Assembly: GCA_937925335.1 (NCBI GenBank)
Contig: CALEWY010000008.1
Coordinates: 126,066-190,065 of the forward strand
Source of the DNA: an uncultured Acidimicrobiales bacterium
GTDB lineage: Bacteria; Actinomycetota; Acidimicrobiia; Acidimicrobiales; SZUA-35
Reading direction: 5' to 3'
DNA length: 64,000 bases
Part shown: piece by piece, positions 33,937 to 42,335 of the stretch
Layout: the number at the start of each line of letters is the position of its first letter
Numbering within the stretch: the first letter of the stretch is position 1
Translations under genes and position numbers: made by a program
Notes under the pieces: model-generated
Seen by the model: only the letters and a program-made list of their open reading frames with translations
Database searches by the model: none
What the model was told of the DNA's origin: nothing

Positions 33937-35231
33937 CCACCACCGTGATCGCCGGCGGGCGGATCTTGGATCAGGCCGGAGAACGATCGGGCGACGTACT
34001 GGTCGATGACGAGACCGGATTGATCGTTGAGGTTGGTCCGTCCTTGTCCGGCGACCGAACGCTCGACGCAACCGATTCGGTCACCGTTCCGGGTTTCGTC
34101 GACCTCCACGCCCACCTGCGCCAGCCTGGTAACGAGGCGGCGGAGACCATCCTGAGCGCCAGCCGTGCGGCGGCCAAAGGTGGTTACACCGCCGTCATCG
34201 CAGCGCCGGACATCGAACCGTGCGCCGACTCGGCTTCGGTGGTCAGCGACGTCATGGCGCTTGGCGCCGTCGCACTGTGTGACGTCGTACCGGCGGCGGC
34301 GATCAGCGTCGGCCGCAGCGGCGAGGAACTCGCACCACTCGGCGAACTCGCAGACCTTGGCGTGCGGCTGTTCAGCGATGAGGGCCACGGCGTGCAAAAC
34401 GCTGGGTTCATGCGAAACGCACTCGACTATGCGAGCAGCGTCGGCACAGTTGACGGCGCACCGCTCGTCCTTGCGCAACGGTGTGATGTCGCGAGCCTTT
34501 CGATCGGCGCTCAGATGCACGAGGGGGAGTGGTCATCTCGTTTGGGCCTCGGCGGTGCTCCGGCGGAAGCCGAAGAGCTCATGGTGATGCGTGACATCGC
34601 GCTCGCTCGCCTCACGGGTGCTCGAGTCCACTTCCAGTGTTTGTCGACCGCCGGTTCGATCGCAATGGTTCGAGCGGCGAAGGCCGGAGGGGTCGCCGTG
34701 ACGGCCGAAGTGACACCACACCATTTCACCTTCACCCACGAGGCCTGCTCCTCCTACGACACGAACACCAAGGTGTCGCCGCCGCTTCGTACGACCGATG
34801 ATGTCGCGGCGATCAAGGCTGGTCTCGCCGACGGCGCAATCGACGCGATCGCAACGGATCATGCCCCGCACGCTCCCGACGACAAGGAGCGTCCGTTTGA
34901 TCAAACGTCAGCGGGTGTGATCGGCCTGGAGACAGCGTTTGCTGTCGCCCTGACCGAACTCGACATCGACTTGGCGGCCATCGTCGGGTTGTTGTCGTGG
35001 CAACCGGCTCAGATCGCCGGGCTGGCCGATCGACATGGCCGCACAATCGAGGTCGGTGCACCCGCCAACCTTGCGGTGATCGATCCACACCATCGCTGGA
35101 TCGTGAAACCCAGTGAGCTGTCCAGCCGTTCACGCAATACTCCTTTTGCCGGTCGAGAGTTGACCGGCAAAGTCCGCCACACGATTCATCACGCCACCCC
35201 CGTGGTCGAAAACTTCGAGGCAACCCGATGA
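33933..35231 (+). CDS. pyrC: Dihydroorotase (type I), with two metal-ligand His replaced
   Basis: PyrC should close carbamoyl-aspartate to dihydroorotate. The 432-residue protein fits class I dihydroorotases by length and by GFVDLHAHLRQPG (His59, His61), GGYTAVIAAPDIEP, FSDEGHGVQN, AEVTPHHFTFT and IATDHAPHAPDDKERPF. However, the usual AQHAED metal His is Arg183 (sequence LAQRCDVAS), and the usual HxxH(V/A)S metal His is Cys236 (VHFQCLSTAG). Two of the normal ligands are thus missing, with cysteines at or next to the positions. It could be a variant metal site, or an inactive partner of PyrB with a true dihydroorotase elsewhere. Overlaps pyrB and carA by 4 nt each. Confidence 0.9.
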   Translation: MTTTVIAGGRILDQAGERSGDVLVDDETGLIVEVGPSLSGDRTLDATDSVTVPGFVDLHAHLRQPGNEAAETILSASRAAAKGGYTAVIAAPDIEPCADSASVVSDVMALGAVALCDVVPAAAISVGRSGEELAPLGELADLGVRLFSDEGHGVQNAGFMRNALDYASSVGTVDGAPLVLAQRCDVASLSIGAQMHEGEWSSRLGLGGAPAEAEELMVMRDIALARLTGARVHFQCLSTAGSIAMVRAAKAGGVAVTAEVTPHHFTFTHEACSSYDTNTKVSPPLRTTDDVAAIKAGLADGAIDAIATDHAPHAPDDKERPFDQTSAGVIGLETAFAVALTELDIDLAAIVGLLSWQPAQIAGLADRHGRTIEVGAPANLAVIDPHHRWIVKPSELSSRSRNTPFAGRELTGKVRHTIHHATPVVENFEATR

Positions 35232-36373
35232 CCCTCTCTGCATTCCATGGTTCCGCATCACAACACTCACCTCCGCAGGCGGCTGCGCTCGTCCTCGCCG
35301 ACGGCTCCGTCTTCGAGGGTGAACTGATCGGGGCGACACCAGCCGGTGGCATCGCCGCCGGCGAAGTCGTGTTCAACACGGCGCTTTCCGGCTACCAGGA
35401 GATCCTGACCGATCCCTCCTACGCCGGTCAGATCATCACGTTCACCTACCCCCACATCGGCAACTACGGCACCAACCGAGCCGACAACGAGAGCCGCGGC
35501 GGATTCGCCCGCGGTGTGATCGTGCGAGACATGGCACGGCGCCACTCGAACTGGCGGGCCGAGTCGCACCTCGACGACTTCCTTCGCAGCCTCGGGTTGA
35601 CAGGCATCGCCGGCCTCGACACCCGACGCCTCACCCGCATGATCCGAAGCAACGGCGCGATTCCCGGAGCGTTCGGAGCCGTCGAGGGTGAAGGAGCGGT
35701 CGACCTTGCGGCGCTGACCGCAGCCGCCGCCGCAGAGCCGGGGACGACCGGGATCGATCTCGTCAACGCCGTGACGACGAGCGAGCCGTACACGGTCGGA
35801 CAGGCGAAGGGGACCGCACCGCTCGTCGTCGCCTACGACTTCGGGATCAAGACCAGCATCCTCGACAACCTCGGAGCGTTTGCGACCGTCGAAGTCGTGC
35901 CGGCTTCGACCACGGCAGCCGATGTGATGGCTCGCGAGCCCGCCGGTGTGTTCCTCTCGAACGGCCCGGGTGACCCCGAGACCGTTCCCGACTCGATCGA
36001 AGCCATCGGTGGTCTGCTCGGCAACGTTCCCATCTTCGGGATCTGCCTCGGCCATCAGCTGCTGTCGCTGGCGATCGGTGCCGACATCGAGAAGTTGCCG
36101 TTCGGTCATCACGGCGGCAACCACCCGGTGAAGGAGCTCGCCACCAACAAGGTCGAGATCACGAGCCAGAACCACAACTTTGCCGTCATGGCCGACTCAC
36201 TCGGGACGGTTGCCGACATGACACACGTCAACCTCAACGACGGCGTCTGCGAAGGAATCTCGGTGCGGAATGAGCAGGCGTTCAGCGTGCAACACCATCC
36301 AGAAGCGAGCCCCGGACCACACGATGCGGTCCATTTGTTCCAACGATTCGCCGAGATGATCGGGAAGGGCTGA
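35228..36373 (+). CDS. carA: Carbamoyl phosphate synthase small subunit
   Basis: CarA supplies ammonia from glutamine to CarB. The 381-residue protein has the N-terminal CPSase domain ([29 protein letters not shown]) and a class I amidotransferase with the catalytic Cys in [14 protein letters not shown] and His/Glu in [15 protein letters not shown]. The first 15 residues are a variable extension; the family core begins near [14 protein letters not shown]. Start overlaps the pyrC stop. Confidence 0.97.
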   Translation: MTLSAFHGSASQHSPPQAAALVLADGSVFEGELIGATPAGGIAAGEVVFNTALSGYQEILTDPSYAGQIITFTYPHIGNYGTNRADNESRGGFARGVIVRDMARRHSNWRAESHLDDFLRSLGLTGIAGLDTRRLTRMIRSNGAIPGAFGAVEGEGAVDLAALTAAAAAEPGTTGIDLVNAVTTSEPYTVGQAKGTAPLVVAYDFGIKTSILDNLGAFATVEVVPASTTAADVMAREPAGVFLSNGPGDPETVPDSIEAIGGLLGNVPIFGICLGHQLLSLAIGADIEKLPFGHHGGNHPVKELATNKVEITSQNHNFAVMADSLGTVADMTHVNLNDGVCEGISVRNEQAFSVQHHPEASPGPHDAVHLFQRFAEMIGKG

Positions 36374-36377
36374 CCCA

Positions 36378-39300
36378 ATGCCAAAACGGACAGACATCAA
36401 CACCATCCTCGTCATCGGCTCCGGTCCGATCGTGATCGGGCAGGCCTGCGAATTCGATTACTCCGGCACCCAGGCGTGTCGAGTGCTTCGTGAGGACGGC
36501 TATCGAGTTGTGCTCGCGAACTCGAATCCGGCGACGATCATGACCGACCCCGAGTTCGCCGACGCGACCTACGTCGAGCCGCTCGACATCGCGGTGCTCA
36601 CCCGCATCATCGAGCAGGAGAAGCCCGATGCGTTGCTGCCGACGCTCGGTGGACAGACCGCCCTCAACCTCTCGATGGAACTCGTCGCCTCGGGTGTGCT
36701 CGACGATCATGGAGTGGAGCTCATCGGAGCGAACGCTGAAGCGATCGAAACCGCTGAAGATCGGGAGAAGTTCAAGCTCGCGATGATGGAAGTCGGCATG
36801 GACGTGCTGCGATCCGGCACGGCGCACGGAGCCGGCGAGACGAAGAACGAAGCCATCGCTGACGGCATGGCGCAGGCTCGCGAAATCATCAAAGAGATCG
36901 GGCTCCCGATCGTGATTCGCCCCGCCTACATCCTCGGAGGTCGAGGAACCGGTACGGCCGCAACGATGGAGGAGTTCGAGAAGGTCGCGTACAACGGTCT
37001 TGCCGCCAGCCCGATCAGCGAGATCCTCATCGAGGAATCGATCTACGGCTGGAAAGAGTTCGAAGTCGAAGTCATGCGTGATCACGCTGACAACCAGGTG
37101 ATCATCTGCTCGATCGAGAACCTCGACCCGATGGGCACCCATACCGGCGACTCGATCACGGTCGCTCCCATCCAGACGCTCACCGATGTCGAGTACCAGG
37201 AGATGCGAGACGAGGCGTTCGCCTGCCTCCGCCGGGTTGGAGTTGAGACGGGCGGCTCGAACGTCCAGTTCGCGGTCCACCCCGAGACCGGTCGTCGTGT
37301 CGTCATCGAGATGAACCCTCGGGTGAGCCGATCATCAGCCCTTGCCTCGAAAGCCACCGGATTCCCGATTGCAAAGATCGCAGCGAAGCTCGCCGTTGGT
37401 TACTCGCTCGACGAAATCGACAACGACATCACTCGCGTCACACCCGCCAGCTTCGAGCCCGTGATCGACTACGTCGTGACGAAGATCCCCCGCTGGGCAT
37501 TCGAGAAGTTCCCAGGCACGTCCGGCAAGCTCGGCACCTCGATGCAGTCCGTCGGTGAAGTCATGGCCATCGGCCGTACGTTCCCCGAGAGTCTGCAGAA
37601 GGCCTGCCGCTCGCTCGAGCAGGGCTACACCGGCCTCGACGGAGCCGAACGCAGCGCGGAGCTGAGCGACGATGAGCTGCTCGCAGCCTGTGGTGTCTCA
37701 ACGCCTGACCGGCTGTTCCAAGTCGACGCTGCGTTCCAACGGGGTATGAGCCTCGAGGCAATCAACGAGGTCTCGAAGATCGACCCCTGGTTCCTCGACC
37801 AGATGCTGCTGATCTCTGAAGAGCGGTCGGCTCTCGCCGAGGCATCGCTGCAGGGCCGCTCGATTCACGATCTGTCAAAGGCAGAGATCAAACGAGCCAA
37901 GCAGTTCGGATTCAGTGATCCTCAGCTCGCGAATCTCTTCAACTGTGATGAAGTCACCGCACGCCAAGCTCGACTCGATGCTGGCGTCGTCGCCACGTTC
38001 AAGACGGTCGACACCTGCGCCGCCGAATTCGAAGCACTGACCCCGTATCACTACTCGACCTATGAGGACGAGAGCGAGGTCCGTCCAAGCGAGAAGCAAA
38101 AGATCGTGATCCTGGGCTCGGGACCGAACCGAATCGGACAGGGCATCGAATTCGACTACTGCTGTGTGCACGCCAGCTTTGCTCTGCGTGACGCGGGATT
38201 CGAAACGGTCATGGTCAACTGCAACCCCGAGACCGTCTCGACCGACTACGACACGTCGGATCGCCTCTACTTCGAGCCGCTTACCTACGAAGACGTGATG
38301 AACGTGATCGAGGCCGAGAACCCGCTCGGTGTGATCGTGTCGCTCGGCGGTCAGACGCCGCTGAAGCTGGCGGATCAACTGCCACAAGAGCTGGTGCTCG
38401 GCACCAGCCCTGCCTCGATCGACGCGGCCGAAGATCGCGACCACTGGGCATCGTTGTGTGCCCGGTTGGAGATCCCCCAACCGGCTGGCGGCATTGCATC
38501 GTCGGTCGATGAGGCGCTCACCGTCGTCGATCGCATTGGATTCCCAGCGTTGGTTCGCCCCAGCTACGTTCTCGGCGGTCGAGCGATGGAGATCGTGTAC
38601 AGCGCAGAGGATCTGTCTCGAGCCATGACGGCGATGGCGGTCGATGGCTCGCTCGGCCGCGAAGGCGGGCTGTCCGCCGAACGCCCGGTCCTCGTCGATC
38701 GTTTCCTCGAAGACGCGACCGAAGTTGATGTCGACGCCATCCGCGATTCGGGGGGCGACGTCATCATCGGTGGTGTGATGGAGCACGTCGAGGAAGCTGG
38801 CGTGCACTCCGGCGACTCGGCATGTTTCTTGCCGCCTCCAAACCTGAGCGACGCAACGATCACCGTGCTCGAGGACTACACGAAGCGCATTGCGGCGGAG
38901 CTCGAAGTTGTCGGGCTCATCAACGTTCAGTACGCCGTGAAGAACGGCCAGGTCTTCGTGATCGAGGCCAACCCTCGCGCTTCACGAACGGTGCCGTTTG
39001 TGGCTAAGGCCACCGGTCGTCCACTCGCCAAGATCGCCGCCCGGGTGATGGCGGGAGCCAGCCTCGACGAGCTGCGAGCCGATGGGTTGTTGTCGGCCGA
39101 GCCGATCACGGGTCACTGGTCGGTGAAAGAAGCGGTCCTTCCGTTCAATCGATTCCCCGAGACCGATGCGTTGCTCGGCCCGGAGATGCGCTCGACCGGC
39201 GAGGTCATGGGCATCGATGTCAGCCCCGGGCTTGCGTTCGTCAAGAGCCAACTCGCAGCTGGGCAACGGCTCGAGCCGGAGGGCATGGTCTTCATCTCCC

Positions 39301-39710
39301 TTGCCGACCGTGACAAGCAGAACGGTGTCGAGGTCGCTCAGATCCTCGCCGAGCTCGGCTGCACGTTCGCCGCGACCGGCGGCACGGCCGCCGCGCTTCG
39401 AAAAGCCGGTGTCGAGGTGGCGATCGAAGTCGCCAAGATCCTCGAAGTCGGGGACGAAGCAGAGCAGCAAGGTGACGGCCGGACGGCACTCGATCTCATC
39501 AACAGCGGTGAGATCACGCTCGTCATCAACACACCGCGAGGCCGCGGTGCGCGTGCCGATGGCGCCTACATCAGAACGGCTGCTGCCCAAGACGGCGTGC
39601 CACTCGTGACCACACTCTCCGCTGCCCTCGCGGCGGCCAGGGGAATGCGGGATTGGAGTCAGGCGAAGCTCGAGGTTCGGTCACTGCAGTCGATTCACGC
39701 CGGTGGTTGA
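36378..39710 (+). CDS. carB: Carbamoyl phosphate synthase large subunit
   Basis: CarB makes carbamoyl phosphate from bicarbonate, ammonia and two ATP. The 1110-residue protein has two ATP-grasp halves (each opening with [13 protein letters not shown] or [18 protein letters not shown]), the first with [12 protein letters not shown] and the second with [12 protein letters not shown], and a C-terminal MGS-like allosteric domain ([19 protein letters not shown]). This domain is where UMP and IMP regulate in relatives. Length is typical of Actinobacteria. pyrD starts within the last codons. Confidence 0.98.
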   Translation: MPKRTDINTILVIGSGPIVIGQACEFDYSGTQACRVLREDGYRVVLANSNPATIMTDPEFADATYVEPLDIAVLTRIIEQEKPDALLPTLGGQTALNLSMELVASGVLDDHGVELIGANAEAIETAEDREKFKLAMMEVGMDVLRSGTAHGAGETKNEAIADGMAQAREIIKEIGLPIVIRPAYILGGRGTGTAATMEEFEKVAYNGLAASPISEILIEESIYGWKEFEVEVMRDHADNQVIICSIENLDPMGTHTGDSITVAPIQTLTDVEYQEMRDEAFACLRRVGVETGGSNVQFAVHPETGRRVVIEMNPRVSRSSALASKATGFPIAKIAAKLAVGYSLDEIDNDITRVTPASFEPVIDYVVTKIPRWAFEKFPGTSGKLGTSMQSVGEVMAIGRTFPESLQKACRSLEQGYTGLDGAERSAELSDDELLAACGVSTPDRLFQVDAAFQRGMSLEAINEVSKIDPWFLDQMLLISEERSALAEASLQGRSIHDLSKAEIKRAKQFGFSDPQLANLFNCDEVTARQARLDAGVVATFKTVDTCAAEFEALTPYHYSTYEDESEVRPSEKQKIVILGSGPNRIGQGIEFDYCCVHASFALRDAGFETVMVNCNPETVSTDYDTSDRLYFEPLTYEDVMNVIEAENPLGVIVSLGGQTPLKLADQLPQELVLGTSPASIDAAEDRDHWASLCARLEIPQPAGGIASSVDEALTVVDRIGFPALVRPSYVLGGRAMEIVYSAEDLSRAMTAMAVDGSLGREGGLSAERPVLVDRFLEDATEVDVDAIRDSGGDVIIGGVMEHVEEAGVHSGDSACFLPPPNLSDATITVLEDYTKRIAAELEVVGLINVQYAVKNGQVFVIEANPRASRTVPFVAKATGRPLAKIAARVMAGASLDELRADGLLSAEPITGHWSVKEAVLPFNRFPETDALLGPEMRSTGEVMGIDVSPGLAFVKSQLAAGQRLEPEGMVFISLADRDKQNGVEVAQILAELGCTFAATGGTAAALRKAGVEVAIEVAKILEVGDEAEQQGDGRTALDLINSGEITLVINTPRGRGARADGAYIRTAAAQDGVPLVTTLSAALAAARGMRDWSQAKLEVRSLQSIHAGG

Positions 39711-40641
39711 TCTCTCCACCACGGTTGGATCGGTCGCCTTTCCGTCGCCGGTCTTCACCGCAGCGGGAACGGCTGGCCATGGCGCCGAGCTTGCGGCCTA
39801 CATCGACTTGTCCTCGTTGGGTGCGGTCGTCGTGAAGTCGCTCGCTCCCTATCCGTGGGATGGCAATCCGGCCGTTCGCGTGCATCAGACCCCATCGGGC
39901 ATGATCAACTCCGTCGGGCTGCAAGGGCCAGGGATCGAAGCCTGGATCGAGAACGATCTTCCGGCGCTCATCGCATCACGGAGTCGAGTCGTCGTGTCGA
40001 TCTGGGGCCAGTCGGTCGCCGACTATGCATCCGCTGCTGAGATGCTCGCTGGTGTTGATCCGGCCGTCGTTTCGGTCGAGGTCAACATCTCGTGCCCAAA
40101 CACCGAACATGGCAACGAACTCTTCGCCCACGATGTTGCGATGACCGAAGAAGTGATGGCCGCAACGGCAGCGTGTGGTCTGCCTCGATGGGCGAAGCTC
40201 AGCCCAAACGTTGGCCCGGCCCTTCCCGACATTGCGGCCGCAGCGGTCGCCGGGGGAGCGGAAGCGGTCACCCTCGTGAACACCTACTTCGGCCTCAGCA
40301 TCGACCCCGTCACCCGTCGCCCTCGGCTCGGTGCGGTCGATGGACCAGGCCGACCAGGCGGCGTGTCCGGCCCGGCGATTCACCCGCTAGCGGTCAAGGC
40401 GGTGGCCGACGTTCGTGCAGCCCACCCTGACATTCCAATCGTCGCTGCCGGTGGCGCTGCCTCGGCCGCCGACGTTGTTGAGTTTGCGCTGGTCGGGGCG
40501 AGCGCCGTGCAAGTCGGGACCGCCACGTTCGCTGATCCCCGAGCCTGCGCACGGATTACCACCGAGTTGGATGCTTGGTGCGCTAAACAAGGGATCGCAC
40601 GCTTCGCCGAGCTCATCGGCGCGGCTCGGTTCGGCGACTGA
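39703..40641 (+). CDS. pyrD: Dihydroorotate dehydrogenase, class 1B-like catalytic subunit
   Basis: PyrD oxidises dihydroorotate to orotate with bound FMN. The 312-residue soluble protein lacks the N-terminal membrane helix of class 2 enzymes. It shows [55 protein letters not shown] with the class 1 catalytic Cys, and the FMN phosphate region [15 protein letters not shown]. The NISCPNxxHG form points to class 1B, which normally needs the Fe-S/FAD partner PyrK, but no pyrK lies in the operon. GTG start, overlapping carB by 8 nt. Confidence 0.93.
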   Translation: MVDLSTTVGSVAFPSPVFTAAGTAGHGAELAAYIDLSSLGAVVVKSLAPYPWDGNPAVRVHQTPSGMINSVGLQGPGIEAWIENDLPALIASRSRVVVSIWGQSVADYASAAEMLAGVDPAVVSVEVNISCPNTEHGNELFAHDVAMTEEVMAATAACGLPRWAKLSPNVGPALPDIAAAAVAGGAEAVTLVNTYFGLSIDPVTRRPRLGAVDGPGRPGGVSGPAIHPLAVKAVADVRAAHPDIPIVAAGGAASAADVVEFALVGASAVQVGTATFADPRACARITTELDAWCAKQGIARFAELIGAARFGD

Positions 40642-40720
40642 CACGTCGCCAGACCCACATCTCTCAAACATTCGACTATTTCCCACCGTTCTCATCACCA
40701 AAGCGAAGGATTGCCACCTC

Positions 40721-41440
40721 ATGGCGGACACCACCCAGGAAGTTGCCGGACTCGATCCGGCATTGCGAGCCAAGATGGCACTGGCCCTCGACGTCGATGA
40801 CCTTGTCGAGGCCACTCGTTACGCCCGTCAGCTCGCGCCCTGGTTCGGCGTCGCCAAAGTTGGGCTCGAGCTGTTTGCCGCTGCTGGCCCGGATGCGATC
40901 GGCGCCATGATCGACATGGGCTACGACGTCTTCCTCGACATCAAACTCCACGACATCCCGACCACGGTGCGCAAGGCCGCGTCGGTTGCCGGTGCTCTCG
41001 GCGTCTCCTATCTCACGATGCACGCTCACGGTGGCTCCGACATGTTGAAGGCCGGCGTCGAAGGCTTCCACGAAGGTGCCCGTGAAGCGGGTCTGCCCGA
41101 GCCGATTGCGCTCGCTATCACGGTGTTGACCAGCGACGCTGAGGCGCCCGATCACATCGTGCCAGCACGCCTTCGCACCGCCGTCGAAGCCGGCTGCGGT
41201 GGCATCGTGTGTGCCGCGAGCGATCTCAAGGACATTCGCGAGATGGCGCCTCGCACGTTGCGTGTTGTCCCCGGAATCCGAGCTGCTGGCGCAAACCGCC
41301 ACGATCAGCCGAAGGCCGTCACCCCCGGTGAGGCACTGCAGGCTGGTGCTGACCTTCTCGTCATCGGGCGAGCGGTGACCGAAGCCGACGATCCGGCCGC
41401 AGCAGCACATGCCCTCTTGGGCGACATCTCTGCCGGATAG
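40721..41440 (+). CDS. pyrF: Orotidine 5'-phosphate decarboxylase
   Basis: PyrF makes UMP, the end of the pathway. The 239-residue TIM barrel has the start ALALDVDDLVEATRYA, VAKVGLELFAAAG, the catalytic Lys/Asp array DIKLHDIPTTV, and the phosphate-binding end LLVIGRAVTEADDPAAA. This is the short (group I) form, not the longer PyrF type seen in mycobacteria. GAAGGA at 40705-40710 is 10 nt before ATG 40721; the long upstream frame overlaps pyrD and lacks homology. An 79-nt gap separates it from pyrD. Confidence 0.96.
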   Translation: MADTTQEVAGLDPALRAKMALALDVDDLVEATRYARQLAPWFGVAKVGLELFAAAGPDAIGAMIDMGYDVFLDIKLHDIPTTVRKAASVAGALGVSYLTMHAHGGSDMLKAGVEGFHEGAREAGLPEPIALAITVLTSDAEAPDHIVPARLRTAVEAGCGGIVCAASDLKDIREMAPRTLRVVPGIRAAGANRHDQPKAVTPGEALQAGADLLVIGRAVTEADDPAAAAHALLGDISAG

Positions 41441-41443
41441 GGT
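41438..41443 (+). promoter_or_regulatory. -10 box upstream of mihF
   Basis: TAGGGT overlapping the pyrF stop, 8 nt before the mihF ATG at 41452. Predicted leaderless start independent of the pyr operon. Confidence 0.45.
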
Positions 41444-41451
41444 CTGGCGCC

Positions 41452-41766
41452 ATGCCCCAACCTCCCCAGTTGACTGATGAACAACGTGCTGCCGCTCTGG
41501 CGAAAGCTGCCGAGGTCCGTCGCGCCCGCTCCGAGATGAAGATGCGCCTCAAGATGGGCTCGGTGACCTTCCCCGAGCTTCTCGAAGAAGCCGATCGCAA
41601 CGACGTGATCGCGAAGATCAAAGTGCTCGCCGTTCTCGAATCCCTGCCTGGTGTCGGCAAGGTCAAGGCCCGCCGAACGATGGAAGAGGTCGGCATCGCC
41701 GAATCTCGCCGCCTTTCCGGCCTCGGCCCACAACAACGCAAGGCTCTGCTCGAGGAGTTCTCCTGA
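41452..41766 (+). CDS. mihF: Actinobacterial integration host factor (mIHF)
   Basis: A 104-residue nucleoid protein characteristic of Actinomycetota, unrelated to the proteobacterial IHF subunits. It has the long N-terminal helix (LTDEQRAAALAKAAEVRRAR), the K-M-x-L-K-x-G segment (EMKMRLKMGSVTF), and the DNA-binding H2TH-like region KVLAVLESLPGVGKVKARR followed by MEEVGIAESRRLSGLG. The gene sits between pyrF and gmk as in other Actinobacteria. Its last codons carry the ribosome site for gmk. Confidence 0.96.
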   Translation: MPQPPQLTDEQRAAALAKAAEVRRARSEMKMRLKMGSVTFPELLEEADRNDVIAKIKVLAVLESLPGVGKVKARRTMEEVGIAESRRLSGLGPQQRKALLEEFS

Positions 41767-42320
41767 GCGACGGTCTGATCATCGTCGTGTCCGGCCCTGG
41801 CGGGGTTGGGAAAGGCACGGTGGTGGCCGCGCTCGTCGAGGCATACCCCGACGAGTTCTGGCTCAGCCGTTCGTGGACGACGCGCGAGCAGCGTCCAGGT
41901 GAAGCCGACGATGCGTACGTCTTCGTCAGCCGGGAGGCGTTCGTCGACCGAATCGAACGTGGCGGGTTCTTGGAATTCGCCGAGTTTCTCGGCAACTACT
42001 ACGGAACCCCGATTCCTGAAGCGCCCGATGGACGCGACCTCATTTTGGAGATCGACGTTCAGGGAGCACGCCAGGTCGTTGCGCTCGAGAACGACCCGCT
42101 GCTGATCTTTCTCTCCGCTCCGTCGGCCGAAGAACAAGAAGCTCGATTGCGTCATCGGGGTGATCCCGAGGACAAGGTCGCTCAGCGCTTGTCGAAGGCC
42201 AGAGAAGAAGCCGATGCCGGGGCTGAACTCGGTGCGACACAAATTACGAACATTTCCATCGACGACACCGTCCAACAGATGATGGACGTGATTCGAGCGG
42301 CTCGGCCCGCATCGACCTAG
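41763..42320 (+). CDS. gmk: Guanylate kinase with probable CTG start
   Basis: Gmk phosphorylates GMP to GDP. The 185-residue product has the P-loop SGPGGVGKGTVV (Gly in place of the usual Ser), SRSWTTREQRPGE, the GMP-site Tyr region FLEFAEFLGNYYGTP, LILEIDVQGARQV and the lid with RLRHRGDP. The first ATG/GTG/TTG codon in frame is GTG 41787, which would delete strand 1 (LIIVV). CTG 41763 gives the normal start SDGLIIVVSGP, lies 5 nt after AGGAG (41753-41757), and overlaps the mihF stop as CTGA. I therefore call CTG as start. Confidence 0.9.
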   Translation: MSDGLIIVVSGPGGVGKGTVVAALVEAYPDEFWLSRSWTTREQRPGEADDAYVFVSREAFVDRIERGGFLEFAEFLGNYYGTPIPEAPDGRDLILEIDVQGARQVVALENDPLLIFLSAPSAEEQEARLRHRGDPEDKVAQRLSKAREEADAGAELGATQITNISIDDTVQQMMDVIRAARPAST

Positions 42321-42335
42321 TCGAGGGAACCCCCT

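Noticed and set aside
37875-38807. Minus-strand open frame of 310 codons opposite carB
   Set aside because: Antisense shadow of the second ATP-grasp half of CarB; composition typical of reverse-frame GC-rich DNA.
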